A stretch of 64,000 nt of DNA from Enoplolaimus lenunculus (GCA_030248215.1 JASANG010001571.1:1-64000); one strand, 5' to 3'; numbered from the stretch's first letter, positions 44,508-56,094 are shown. The notes: a model not told the origin generated them from the letters alone. Program-made: numbers and translations.

Positions 44508-47500
44508 TTATTTTTTAGAATGAGGTGAATGTCCTTCTTCGCCTGTATCTTCACCACAATGCTCTGTCATATACGTTTCTATTTGTTTACCTGAAATGAC
44601 AAAAAATAATTCGTTTAAACAATAAATCTCTAACGCATAGATGGGTTTGCTTACGCTTAGGAATCGTGTCCAATGTAAAGAACAGGGGCGAAACAGTATT
44701 ACAAGCATATTCAAAAGCCTAAGCCTAAGACAAGCAACAAAAATTAGTTTAAAGCTTAAGCTTATTCTATTTTAGTCATACAGAAAGACGTTCCGCCCTG
44801 GATCTTTACATGGCCCGGAATTGTGTCAAAATAAACCGCTGCTTTAAACACTTTTCCAGTTACGGATATCCTTCAAAACGTTTTTCGTACATGGAAAAAC
44901 TCTAAAATGAATAGCTACTGTAGCATGACAGTAGCTAAAGTCAAGCCCTTTCACACGGCATGATTTTGCAACGAGAACTTGCAGCTGCAACTTGCACATT
45001 GTAAGTTTTTGCAGCGAGAAATTGCAGTTGAAATTTATAGGTGCACGTTTTGTTCGAAAATCCGTTACAAAACTTGTTGAGCTGCAAGATTCACCTGCGA
45101 GTTATCGTTGCAAAAACTTGTACGCGTGCATAGGGCTTAAATGCTTTTATGCGGTTGTCAAAATGAAGTTTGGCATTGAAAACGCTTTTTGCACGACAAC
45201 GAGGGGGCATTTTCGCGCTCCCTCCAAACCGTTTTGGAACTTTTCAAATTTTGTCATAATTTAGGCTTCAGATGAAGCTTAAATTTTACGCTTAGGTTTA
45301 GGCCAGGATTAAGCGTAGCGTAAAGGCTTAGGCTTAAACTTGTACGGAAAGATGACTCAAAATCGTACAAGAGGTTGTAACTTACCTTGACCTGAGCATG
45401 CGAACCCATAATACGTTACCCGGTAGTCAGTGACGTCTTGATAAAATAAATCTGGTCGTTGAAGTCGATTTTCTCCGTTCAATATACAAAACGCTTCATC
45501 GTAATAATACATTACTGATTTGCATGGCTCACTCAGGCTTGAAAGTAGCTGAACTTGCGTTGAATTCAACTGCAGTTCAGTTGTGCGAAAATTGTTTAAA
45601 TGCGATGCAGCGCATAAACATTTGCATTGTTTTAGTGTTATTGTTGTTTGTAGGGCGACTGCTGAACCACGTAAAAGATATTCGGCAACTTCATGATAAC
45701 ACATATCCGACGGTTGCGCAGTTGGATGCGGTACAGACGCTTAATTGCAACAAAATTGCATGATTTTTTCCGGAGCGATGGCCGTATGGATAACGCGGTT
45801 GACTTTCAAGCCAGAGACTGTCGATTTGAGGTTAGTTTTTAATTTTTGTCTTGGAAATAACTTTTCATACGAGAATCGTTAGCCAAGTTAGCGTTTAGAT
45901 TAAAATGCTCTTTTAGCAGCCGTATATTTTGTACAAAATTCAAACTGAAATATTGTTGTCAATGTCCTGGTCCATGAATTTTAACCTGGTGCCTTCACAA
46001 AATCTATTTTTGAAAATAATTCAGTCTTTACTTGCCAAAAAATACACCCCTGAGACTGTCGTTTTTATATTTTATTGAAAATTAAACTAAATTTAACGAA
46101 ACAAAAGAATTTGAAAACACTTACTTGTTTCTGGTATTTTGTCGACAAATTCGCACACGTTTTCGATGAATGACGTAATTTCTCGTTCTAAAATTACAAA
46201 AAATAAACAATTAACGAAAACTAAGTTTCAAAACTTATTAAGGTTGCGCTGCTATACGTCTGTTACCCGCACAGTACCGTATGGCGCCGTCTGTAACCCG
46301 TACGGCGCCGTCCGTAACGAATGGTGATAGCCGGTGACGGACGGTGCCATACGGGTGACGCACGGTGACGGACGGCGCCGAACGCCAAGTATAGCGCAAC
46401 CCTTCAAATTAAAATGAGTTCGTTTCTTTTGAAATCATAAGCCTTCTTCAAGGACATGGTACGCGCTCCATGACGGCGGAAGCCCTTCCTAAACCGCCCA
46501 TTTGAACCGCTGTCACTGGGAGCTGCCATCTTTGAAAACTAAATTTCTTTTCGTGGACCATAAAGTTATAGAGCTGTGAAACACATTTTAATGCGGGCCC
46601 CTCGGACCTGATTGGGATTTTATTGCAGGCCTACCTGATTCGAGGCACGACTATCCTAGCGCCTCGCTGTATGCGATGCGGCTCACTGCTGTCCAGCCGG
46701 CGTCACAAATACATGCAATTTGTCTACGGTGGGGCTGTGTGCCAAATTCCGCTGAATGAAATTAATATTGTGCAATAACAAAAGCAATAGTCTTGCCAAG
46801 GCCGAGCAATATAACGCGCATGTATCGGCCGTTGTGAAACGCAGTAAAATTTACGTTCGAGTGGCGCTCAGCGACGGTGAGCGGCGCCGACCGACGGTGA
46901 GCGGCGCCAACCGACGGTGAGCGGCGCCGACCGACGGTGAGCGGCGCCGACCGACGGTGAGCGGCGCCCACCGACGGTGAGCCCGACCGACGGTGAGCGG
47001 CGCCAACGGACGGTGAGCGGCGCCGACCGACGGTGAGCGGCGCCGACCGACGGTGAGCGGCGCCGACCGACGGTGAGCGGCGCCGACCGACGGTGAGCGG
47101 CGCCAACCGACGGTGAGCGGCGCCGACCGACGGTGAGCGGCGCCGACCGACGGTGAGCTGCGCCGACCGACGGTGAGCGGCGCCAACCGACGGTGAGCGG
47201 CGCCGACCGACGGTGAGCGGCGCCGACCGACGGTGAGCGGCGCCGACCGACGGTGAGCGGCGCCGACCGACGGTGAGCGGCGCCAACCGACGGTGAGCGG
47301 CGCCGACCGACGGTGAGCGGCGCCGACCGACGGTGAGCGGCGCCGACCGACGGTGAGCGGCGCCGACCGACGGTGAGCGGCGCCGACCGACGGTGAGCGG
47401 CGCCAACCGACGGTGAGCGGCGCCGACCGACGGTGAGCGGCGCCGACCGACGGTGAGCGGCGCCGACCGACGGTGAGCGGCGCCAACCGACGGTGAGCGG

Positions 47501-50500
47501 CGCCGACCGACGGTGAGCGGCGCCGACCGACGGTGAGCGGCGCCGACCGACGGTGAGCGGCGCCAACGGACGGTGAGCGGCGCCGACCGACGGTGAGCGG
47601 CGCCGACCGACGTAGGGCGGCGCCCGACGACGGTGAGCGGCGCCAACCGACGGTGTGCGGCGCCGACCGACGGTGAGCGGCGCCGACCGACGGTGAGCGG
47701 CGCCAACGGACGGTGAGCGGCGCCGACCGACGGTGTGCGGCGCCGCCCGACGGTGAGCGGCGCCGCCCGACGGTGAGCGGCGCCAACCGACGGTGAGCGG
47801 CGCCGACCGACGGTGAGCGGCGCCGATTGACGGTGAGCGGCGCCGACCGACGGTGAGCGGCGCCGACCGACGGTGAGCGGCGCCGAGCGACGGTGAGCGG
47901 CGCAGAGCGACGGTGAGCGGCGCCGAGCGACGGTGAGCGGCGCAGAGCGACGGTGAGCGGCGCCGAGCGACGGTGAGCGGCGCAGAGCGACGGTGAGCGG
48001 CACCGACCGACGGTGAGCGGCATCATAAGGTATGGCGCAAGCGTTACGATTGCGCCATACTTTCTTTGTCTTCCGTCGATGTACGTCGCCGCCCGTTGCC
48101 GTACGGCATAGTACGTGAATTACTCACGTGCAGTACCGTGCCGTGACGCGCGGCGACGGGCGGCGACGAGTGGTGATGCGCGACAAGTATAGCGACGCCT
48201 TTATTGTAATAATTTTTGTCCAATGTTAGTCAAAATTTACCCGTTCTATGGCAAGTGAAATCATGGTAAGAAACTGGTTCGTTATCAGCGAGTTCTACCA
48301 GCGGATGCGATTGATTCGATTTATCCTGGTGGCTGAGAACACAGTCGTTACGATCCGGATAATACATTACCGCCCGACATTGTCGATTGTGCAAACCGGA
48401 TAGCCAGCTTCGTGCGCAAATACACTGTAAACAATAGTCACACTGTAGTGGCAGTGTTGCGTTTGCAAAATTTGCAATCAATTGCAATTCTAAGACTGCA
48501 ACTAAAGCGATATTTTGTAGAAATTTGTCGTTTCGGAATTATTTTTGATTTAAAAATGAAAGAATTCAGACATTGAACACATGGCTTAATTAAATTTATC
48601 TTTTATTAATAAAGTAAAATTTGATTTCATTCTTATCGCAGCATTAATCTAAGTCACTTGTCTTACCTGACATTCGGCAAGTGTCATACCACGTTCGATA
48701 GCAAATCCTGCACCCAGAAGTACTTGCTGTTCAAAATTCGTATAGCATTTTTGAATCCACAAATCTGAAACAAAAAAGCATTTTTAAGAGAAAGTTTAAG
48801 ATAAAAAGTTAAAAATTGAAAACATTATATTTTGTCATTTTTCCTAACTTGGCCTTTTCAACCGCGAACACTTCGAATTCGTACTTTAGCAGAATGAATT
48901 GAAAACCAAGCTTAATGAATTTTTTCTATAAATATGATCAAAAGTTTATGCGATTTTATGCTTAAATTGCGCTGGACAAGCGACCATTAGAATTTTGCCA
49001 AAATGATATTTTCTGTAAACGCTTCTTGCTTTCTTATCTTTTTGAAAAAGTGTACAATTTAAACTTTGACATCAAGATAATCAGGTCAAATCTATACATC
49101 TATTGTGCGTAAGATTTTTCATTGATAAGAAATTTTTTAGCTAAACTGAAAAACCTGAAAAACGCGATAAAGTAGCTGACGTCAATCTTGAAATTTTAAA
49201 ACCATTTGAAAACTGTACTTAAAAATTGGCGTTGCAAGTCTTCACACAGTGGACACAAAATAAAGTGGATGACGCATAAATGTTCGGATAACAAATGCAC
49301 AACAGACTGGGACAGCAACGCTACAGAGCCGGTCCATACGCGTATCCGCTATTTTTTCCCAAATCAAAACGTCCCTACACGCATATAAACTAATGTGGTA
49401 TGGGCACGAATTTAGCAATTGATAAAATCACAGCCAATTTTTCAATTTTAAACAAATTTGAATTTTTGAAAAATTATTAACAAATTTGAATTTTTGAAAA
49501 ATTATTAACAAATTTGAATTTTTGAAAAATTATTAACAAATTTGAATTTTTGAAAAATTATTAACAAATTTGAATTTTTGAAAAATTATTAACAAATTTG
49601 AATTTTTGAAAAATTTTTAACAAATTTGAATTTTTGAAAAATTATTAACAAATTTGAATTTTTGAAAAATTATTTGACAGTCTCACTATTCACTCACTAA
49701 ACTGAGCTTCTTGTGAAACGTTTGCAACAGATGTTGATCGAGTAACACTGGTTGAACGATTACTTGAAGCCACAGTTGAAATCGATGGTCGAGTTCGTCG
49801 AGAAGATTGTGATGTTTGAGATGTCCGTGAAATTGCAGCGTTTCGAAATCGAGCTGTCGCTGGTGAAGACCGTGGTGATTGGCGAAATCTTGCTGATTGC
49901 ACTGTTCTTTGGGTAGTTGTTGTAGGGACATTTTCAACTCGATGGCCTGAAACTTTGAATTATTTTAATTCAATTAAATGTTTAACACAAAGTATTTACA
50001 TATTCTTTTAAATTTTTAATACAAATATTTCTTAAAATAAGTGAAATGTGTTATATAATCCACGCAAATTTTTGCAAAATGCCATTTCTCTCGATATTGT
50101 GTTACACTTTGCGAGCATGGGCTTAGACTTTTGCTTAGACTTAAACAGTTGAACATTTTTAGTCGTATTTAAACGCTTAAAATGAGCCGTTCACAATAAT
50201 TTTGTCAACAATGCCATAAGAATGCCTTTAAAACAAAAAACCATTTTCCTTAATTATTTTTCGTGAAACTTTATTAAGCTTTGACACTACAAGTTCACAA
50301 ATTAAGTGTATTGTTGACACTCCGGAGCAGTAATACCGAACTTAAATTAATGCCACTGCCAAAATGGTACCTCAGACGAGCCAGTAGCCAAGAGCGAGGC
50401 AGGGAAGGCTGAATACCGCTGAAAATTTTTTGGCCCCTCAAGAAAATTTTCAACCTTCCTTGTAACCTTGCCAGTCAATGAAAACCCTTGTATGCCCCTC

Positions 50501-51477
50501 CTGAAACATTTTTTGCCCTCCCCCCGTAGCAAGATGAGCTGGTTACGAGCCTGTCTAGCGGGCTATCAAATCACACGGTTGCTGCAACAACTTGCACGTT
50601 TGCATGAGATTCATTCCGCACAGACACTTGACGCATTACATATCACTGGTGTAGCTTAATAGCACTTAATATTTTACGACTAAACCTTGTGAAAGTACAT
50701 TATTTTCAACTGAAATTTCAGACAACATACCCCTATTCCGATCATTTTAAGTACCGGCGGAAGCACCACACAACACCCCCCACCCAATTGGCCGGGTAAC
50801 CCTTGGGGGTCATATCTTGGCAGAGTAATTTTTTTCTTGGACCACGAAGTTATTGATGCGTGAAACTTTTATTGGGGTCCCTTCAGACCAGAGCCCGTAT
50901 TCTAAAACGTGTGTAGTACCTATTACCAGTTTGTGATAGGTCTTGTAACTTTCGAACCAGGGAATGATGAAGTTTGAAATTGAGCATATTGATTGCATTC
51001 GAATTATTCTACTTGTGTGCAAACTTTGAGATCTGCAATGGCAGCAGTTCGTTAGTATGAAATCCTATGACTAACTGGTGATAGGTGCTATATGCATTTA
51101 AGAATATGAACCCTGGTTAGAAAGGCCGACTATTCTAATGCCGAACGAGTGACACACACCTTACAAGCGCAGATATATCACCAAAAGCGTACCTTGTTCA
51201 CACCGAATACATGTCAGTTGAATCAGGCCACGTTTTGACGAATTTCGAACTCGTTTCAACGGTTGATCCTGACGGGATTTACATGATCCTTTGAAATAAG
51301 AAAAATAACACATCTTGGTCGCTGTATCAAAAACAGCCCCGCGGCAAAACTCTTTGATGTAACATTTTCGGGCACAGTCGGGCATATCGAGTGCCACTCG
51401 CCTGCTGTAATAGTCACCAGCGTCTTTTTGAGCTTCACTGATCGATTCAACTTTGAATTCAACGTAACCTTTGCAAA
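44508..51477 (-). CDS. Secreted protein with three PAN/Apple domains (3' seven exons; 5' end unresolved)
   Basis: Exons in transcript order: 51477-51193, 49946-49698, 48764-48667, 48424-48241, 46187-46125, 45739-45386, 44590-44508. Phases agree throughout and the stop is at 44510-44508. PAN 1 fills the first listed exon (CKGYVEF, DCARKC, FCRGAVFD, MCYFS, LTCIRC). The second exon is a Ser/Thr/Arg-rich linker. PAN 2 spans exons 3 and 4 (LWIQKCY, LAECQ-CICA, CRAVMYY, DCVLS, HDFTCHR). PAN 3 fills exon 6 (MCYHEV, QCKCLCA, CKSVMYYYD, FCILN, YYGFAC). The tail is acidic and ends HSPHSKK. PAN domains bind proteins or glycans, and nematode PAN proteins are commonly apical extracellular matrix components. 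No ZP domain or membrane span is seen in these exons. The phase-1 start shows at least one upstream exon is missing; the acceptor before exon 6 (AAG) is weak. Confidence 0.84.
44665..44817. mobile_element. Telomere-hexamer MITE in the last PAN intron
   Basis: TCCAATGTAAAGAACAGGGG ... GGATCTTTACATGGCCC with a short GCCTAAGCCTAAGAC core. It lies 75 bp upstream of the last PAN exon. Confidence 0.88.
44938..45139. mobile_element. Foldback of the CACACGTGCAAG type
   Basis: GTCAAGCCCTTTCACACGGC ... CTTGTACGCGTGCATAGGGC. It lies in the last intron of the PAN gene. Confidence 0.87.
45778..45836 (+). other. tRNA-like relic
   Basis: GCGATGGCCGTATGGATAAC resembles a tRNA D arm/A box. The B box (GTCGATTTGAG) is degenerate. 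It lies just before PAN exon 6 on the other strand. Confidence 0.35.
46241..46405. mobile_element. GCGCTATACTTG-type MITE, compact copy
   Basis: AGGTTGCGCTGCTATACGTC ... CCAAGTATAGCGCAACCCTT with CGTACGGCGCCGTCCG inside. It lies in a PAN-gene intron. Confidence 0.87.
46480..46668. mobile_element. GGACCATAAAGTTAT-type element
   Basis: CGTGGACCATAAAGTTATAG AGCTGTG, GCGGGCCCCTCGGACCTGAT and CACGACTATCCTAGCGCC match 20341-20470 (reverse) and 50750-51155. The ends are not exact. It lies in a PAN-gene intron. Confidence 0.6.
46860..48020. repeat. 20-bp GC-rich minisatellite (about 58 copies) in a PAN-gene intron
   Basis: The unit CGACGGTGAGCGGCGCCGAC repeats with few changes for about 1.16 kb. 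A GCCAAC variant recurs every 60-120 bp (often 80), so a four-unit higher-order pattern is likely. Because 20 is not a multiple of three and no frame of the unit has a stop, the minus strand is open in all three frames (APLTVGRRRSPSVGAAHRR). These ORFs are artefacts. The array sits in the intron 48240-46188 of the PAN gene and ends in a 3' piece of the GCGCTATACTTG element (to 48205). Confidence 0.95.
48021..48205. mobile_element. GCGCTATACTTG-type MITE end beside the 20-bp array
   Basis: A short hairpin GTATGGCGCAAGCG/CGATTGCGCCATAC is followed by CG-rich sequence and the tip GACAAGTATAGCGACGCC. It suggests that the 46860-48020 array grew inside such an element. Confidence 0.7.
49443..49677. 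repeat. 28-bp AT-rich tandem array beside a splice donor
   Basis: Eight near-perfect copies of a 28-bp unit (AACAAATTTGAATTTTTGAA followed by AAATTATT) end only about 20 bp from the GTGAGT donor at 49697 of the PAN gene's linker exon, inside the following intron. Confidence 0.95.
50377..50557. mobile_element. GGCCCGTAGCC-type foldback
   Basis: GACGAGCCAGTAGCCAAGAG ... AAGATGAGCTGGTTACGAGC, with ATGCCCCTCCTGAAACATTT inside. Confidence 0.83.
50750..51155. mobile_element. GGACCACGAAGTTAT-type element with nested MITE
   Basis: Shares CTTGGACCACGAAGTTATTG, TTTTATTGGGGTCCC and GGCCGACTATTCTAATGCCG with 46480-46668 and 20341-20470. The 50888-51115 MITE sits inside it. Confidence 0.65.
50888..51115. 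mobile_element. GGCCCGTATTCTCAAATG-type MITE (nested)
   Basis: GAGCCCGTATTCTAAAACGT ... GCATTTAAGAATATGAACCC. It is inserted in the 50750-51155 element. Confidence 0.85.
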
Positions 51478-51526
51478 CTGAAATTAGGTAAATATTAAGT
51501 GTAAATGGTTCATAGCTGGAACAGCA

Positions 51527-51663
51527 TATGTTACTTTAAGGGAAGTCCAGGTTTTTGGTGGGTCCATAAAAGAGTAGGTTTAGATTCTAGATTATATTTT
51601 TCATCTAAACGTACTCTTTTATAGACCCAGCAGAAACGTGGACGCCCCTTAAAGTAACATGGG
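51527..51663. mobile_element. Sister hexamer MITE lacking the hexamer core
   Basis: CATATGTTACTTTAAGGGAA ... CGCCCCTTAAAGTAACATGG. The core is a palindrome of TTTAGATTCTAGATTATATT with no TTAGGC run, so it is a plain foldback of the family. It lies 50 bp upstream of the first PAN exon acceptor. Confidence 0.85.
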
Positions 51664-51837
51664 TCATTTTTGCAGTACCTAATCGTGGTTGAATTTTGAC
51701 CAAATCAACTTCAACTTGAGAAATAATTTGCTATGAGTCGCGATGCTTAGAGCGACGTCGCAAGTCGCTTGAGTACAGATTTTTTGACATTTAAAGAATT
51801 CTATTGTAGCAAAATTTTCTTTACCCGAAATTGAAAG

Positions 51838-52046
51838 TTTTAGACTATAATGTTTTTGCTTAGCCTTACGGACAGGCTCAGACTTAGGTTTAGGCTTAGG
51901 TGCAAGCTCATTTTTACGCGTTGGCTTATAGGCATAGGCTTAGACTTAGGTGCAAGCTCATTCTTACGCTTAGGCTTATAGGCTTAGGCTTAGGTTTAGG
52001 CTTAGTAATATGTCTATATTATTGTTACGGGCCCTGTACATTAGAT
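51838..52046. mobile_element. Telomere-hexamer MITE, left end lost
   Basis: TTTAGACTATAATGTTTTTG leads into TTAGGC blocks with two TGCAAGCTCATTYTTACGC insert units. The right end is TTATTGTTACGGGCCCTGTA. Confidence 0.8.
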
Positions 52047-52344
52047 TGGCTGTGAAATCTGTCAAAAATAAACCTCACCGAAGCCAAGTTGAGCGGCGCT
52101 AACACGAAGCCAAATTAATAGTATGCCTGCAAGTATCATATTGTATAGTACTCAATCATCGATTTATGAACGAATCCATATTTAGAAATGAAAACTTTAA
52201 TTGTTTTAATTTGATAAAATTTAAAAATTATTTAAAATACAAAGTAATTTGCGTAGAATTCTGCTAAAACTACAACGATTCGTTGTTTCACAGTTACAAA
52301 AATGCAAATGTTTCGCAAAAAATTTTCAAATTATTTTTCGTTAT

Positions 52345-52560
52345 AAACTCAGTGAAAGCTTAAGCGTTTAGACTAATTCTTTTGCTTAGCATTAGGCTTA
52401 GTCTTAGGCTTAGGTATATGCTCATTCTTACATTTAGGCTTAGGCTTAGGCTTAGTCTTAGGCTTAGGTATATGCTCATTCTTACATTTAGGCTTAGGCT
52501 TAGGTTTAGGGTTATGAATATGCTTACACTACTGTTCCGGTCGTGTTCTATACATTGGCT
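52345..52560. mobile_element. Telomere-hexamer MITE with duplicated core
   Basis: TTAGACTAATTCTTTTGCTT, two copies of a block with TATATGCTCATTCTTACATT, right end CCGGTCGTGTTCTATACATT. Confidence 0.85.
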
Positions 52561-54483
52561 TAAACTCACAACCGTTATATACAATGCATATTTTGAACGT
52601 TTCGCTAAAATCTTTACAATAATCAATAGACACAGATTGCAGAACTGAGTCTGCTGAACAGTGCCATACAAGTTTGCAGTCCGAAAGTTCGTTCTCAGGT
52701 TATCATTAAATAGAAGCTGATTTGAGACTAAATTTCGTGGTATAATTGTCTCTGGGTGATGCAGAACATTAGTCTTTAAGCCCCAGAGTTTCGGTGTCCT
52801 GCAGGGGATAAGCCACTGCGATTACGGTTTTTTCAGTTTTATCACCCCCATGTTGTGTTGCCCAGAAACAGTTGGATATTAAAACTTTTTGTATATTTGA
52901 GGTTCTCATGACGTACACTGATCATTCCACGCCTAAATTTGAATTTTTGAAAAATTCCGTTTTTAAGATCCCGAAGCGTACTGCCCAAAATATGTCTGTA
53001 GCCGGAGATCCGATCGCTACCTGTGTCTTATTCGTTTCATTTCTATATAAATTAAAATTATTCAACCTCAAAATTGACGAAAAAAAAGTGAAACGAATAA
53101 AAAGTTAATAAATGAGATTAAAGTAGAAACTAAACATTAATCGAGATCAAGGTTAACGATACATGCATATAATCAAAGTTAACTTTGATTTTTGAGACAA
53201 AAATTATCATCTTAAAAAATTGATTTGAACTTAAACGGCGCTGGGAAGTAAACCGGATTCCATTTCGCCAATTTATAATTTGATATTTTAATTTTTGAAA
53301 CCGTTTGAAAATAATTATTTTTGACCTTTATGAAGCAGTGAATTAATTATGAAGCCTGTAAAATTAAGCTGTTGTAAGCATTCTGTCAGAAATCTAGAGG
53401 TATACTTATATATTATTATATATCTTTGTATTTCATCCGAGTATACACTCCTGAATACTATGTCGTATAAAAACTAATAATAAGAACATAATACGATTAC
53501 ATCACAACCTACAAATATAAATTAGGCATTGCGAATGTTTATCATTTCTGGTTAAAGATTTGAATTTAAGGGCCATTAGTTGCCAACGCTGACAAATGGC
53601 AGTGGAGCAGGCTACACAACTGGAGGTCTCCTTCTGGCTTCAAAAGTTGAATCTCGCCTCCGCCTCTGGTCCCGTATCAATTTTTCCGGTAGACTCCTGT
53701 AAAATTTCGATGGCGAAATTTTTCTGTATTTTTATAAATGTTTTACATTTTCAGTAAGTTTATTTTTAAATCTTTGACAGTTTTAATGCTTTAAAAATAT
53801 TGAATTCTTAAATAAGGACAGTTTGCGAACGGTTTTTTTGATAATTTGCAAATTATTTTCAAAATTTTCAAATTCAACATTTTTCATTCCTCAATTCTGG
53901 TTCACATCTCTGGCTCAGCGTTGAGGTTTTTTACGTCGTTTTGAACCCTTGTGCCCACCGCCCAGCGTATATATTTACAATAGTGTCACCTTAGTTGCAA
54001 TAAATTCGATAAAACAACGCATTTTGCCAAGCGTTTTCAAACACACTTGATGATCAGATAAAATAAAAACAAAACAATTAAGTAAATAAATGACAAAAAA
54101 GATAATAAATAAGAAACAAGAAAAATCTCAATTGAAAACATCCGAAAAAAGAATGAAAACAGAATTTATACAGAAATGATTTTTCACGGAAATGTACACT
54201 TACCATCGCTTTGAAAACAAACTTGATATTACAATAGAAAAATACTAGTGTTGTGGTCTAGGTTGTGTGTTCATAGTTTGTACAGGTAGGGCGCGATGCG
54301 CGAAAAATGTAAACTTTTCCACATTTTCTTATCTCTTTTTTTTCATTTTTTTTCATTCTTTTAATTTATTATTTTAAAAACTGTTTTTTTCTGTTTCAAT
54401 TTAATTTTGAAAACAAATAATTTTTTCATATTATTCTATTTTTAATTACAAGGTTTTCAAGGTTATTTGAAAATTACTAAGCG
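52560..54483. other. Gene-free stretch upstream of the PAN exons
   Basis: AT-rich with short plus-strand ORFs that show no motif (52872-53108). Only the possible micro-exon at 54204-54221 stands out. The missing 5' exons of the PAN gene should lie here or beyond. Confidence 0.45.
54204..54221 (-). other. Possible micro-exon upstream of the PAN gene
   Basis: On the minus strand an AAG acceptor precedes 18 bases reading CFQSD in the phase needed to join the PAN exon at 51477. A perfect GTAAGT donor follows. Phase and donor fit, but the acceptor is weak and such a short exon can arise by chance. Confidence 0.25.
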
Positions 54484-55127
54484 GTGTATAGAGCAGGTAA
54501 GGCCAGCGGTACGTATGTTAGGCTTTAGGATTTAGCTTAGGCTTAGGCTATGGTATAAGCTCATTCTTACGCTTAGGCTTAGGCTTTAGCTTAGACTTAG
54601 GCTAAGGTATAAGCTCATTCTTACGCTTAGCCTTAGGCTTTAGCTTAGACTTAGGCTAAGGTATAAGCTCATTCTAACGCTTAGGCTTTGGCTTTAGCTT
54701 AGACTTAGGCTAAGGTATAAGCTCATTCTTACTCTTAGGCTTTGGCTTTAGCTTAGACTTAGGCTAAGGTATAAGCTCATTCTTACGCTTAGGCTTTGGC
54801 TTTAGCTTAGACTTAGGCTAAGGTATAAGCTCATTCTTACTCTTAGGCTTTGGCTTTAGCTTAGACTTAGGCTAAGGTATAAGCTCATTCTTACGCTTAG
54901 GCTTTGGCTTTAGCTTAGACTTAGGCCAAGGTATAAGCTCATTCTTACGCTTAGGCTTTGGCTTTAGCTTAGACTTAGGCTAAGGTATAAGCTCATTCTT
55001 ACGCTTAGGCTTTGGCTTTAGCTTAGACTTAGGCTAAGGTATAAGCTCATTGTTACACTTAGGCTTAGGCTTTGGCTTAGGCTTTGGAATATGCTTACTA
55101 CTGTTACAGTTATGTTCTATACAGTGG
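54484..55127. mobile_element. Telomere-hexamer MITE with expanded 54-bp internal array
   Basis: The ends match the TATAGAACAGGGCCGG family (GTGTATAGAGCAGG ... TTATGTTCTATACA). The interior is about ten copies of a 54-bp unit (GGTATAAGCTCATTCTTACG plus TTAGGC-like hexamers). 54 is exactly nine hexamers, so the expansion kept the hexamer register. Confidence 0.85.
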
Positions 55128-55623
55128 ACGGTAGGCAAAACAGTTGTTTATATTTCAAAGTTGGGTTACCCTGTACAGAGTTTTTTGTGGTCATTTGATT
55201 TCATATTTAGCTGAGACGCTGATGGCGTAGGACTACAATTTAACCACCTTAATCTTATACCATGTTTCCGTTAATGTTTACTGACTTCCGTTCAGCATTT
55301 AACTGCAAATCAGTAAATAAACATGAATAATTGAAAACATTGCAACATTTGTATTTCGCTTTCTTTTATTTTATTTAATAAAAAATGTTTTAAAATCGTT
55401 TTTCTCTGTGATTTTTTAAAAAAACATTCAAATTTCAAGGTCATTCGAGTATGATTGGCTGATTTTATTTTATATAAAACTATATTCAATTTGTCAAATA
55501 ATTTAACACTAAAATTATCATGGATCGATATAAAGTTACCCAAAAATCTAAAGGATAATCATTGATTGATAATAATGCTTGTACGGCATTCCGCTACAGG
55601 AATCGTGTCAAAAAATAAAACGC

Positions 55624-55797
55624 TATTATGGGACGTTCAGGTTTCTGGTGGGTCCCCAAAAAATTATGTTTAGATTCTAGATTACATTTTTTGCTTAGGC
55701 TTAGGCTTTGGAATATATTTTTGCAACGCTTAGGCTTAGGCCTAGAAATGCGCTTAATCTACGGTTACGCCCCTTAAAGTAACATTGGCCCGAGCAC
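55624..55797. mobile_element. Sister hexamer MITE
   Basis: GGTTTCTGGTGGGTCC, GCTTAGGCTTAGGCTTTGG core, and a right end GCCCCTTAAAGTAACATTGG. Confidence 0.85.
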
Positions 55798-56094
55798 TGA
55801 ATAGTGTTTGCAACGTTCTAGAAAACTATTCTGATAGGATTCAACGATCTACGATGCTTGGTAATTGAAAATATGCTAAAATGAATTGTGATTTTGTTAG
55901 AAAAAAATACACGCAATGACAACGGCGTACATCAAGCAGTGTTCAAATCAAACTGAAATAAAATATTAAACCGAATTCAGCCGCTATTCAAAGTATCAAA
56001 TTCAAAATGCAATTTCACTTTAAACCAGAACTTAGAGCCTAAGTAACTTAATTCCTGTGGATTAAGCCTTTTCATTTTGATCTTTAATAAGATA

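Noticed and set aside
46762-48026. Long minus-strand ORFs (up to 413 aa, RRSPSVGAAHRRSAPLTV-like)
   Set aside because: Pure translation of a 20-bp minisatellite that is open in all three frames; no start context, splice logic or family similarity.
3240-55127. CRISPR array
   Set aside because: Tandem arrays have no unique spacers between repeats and the DNA is clearly animal.
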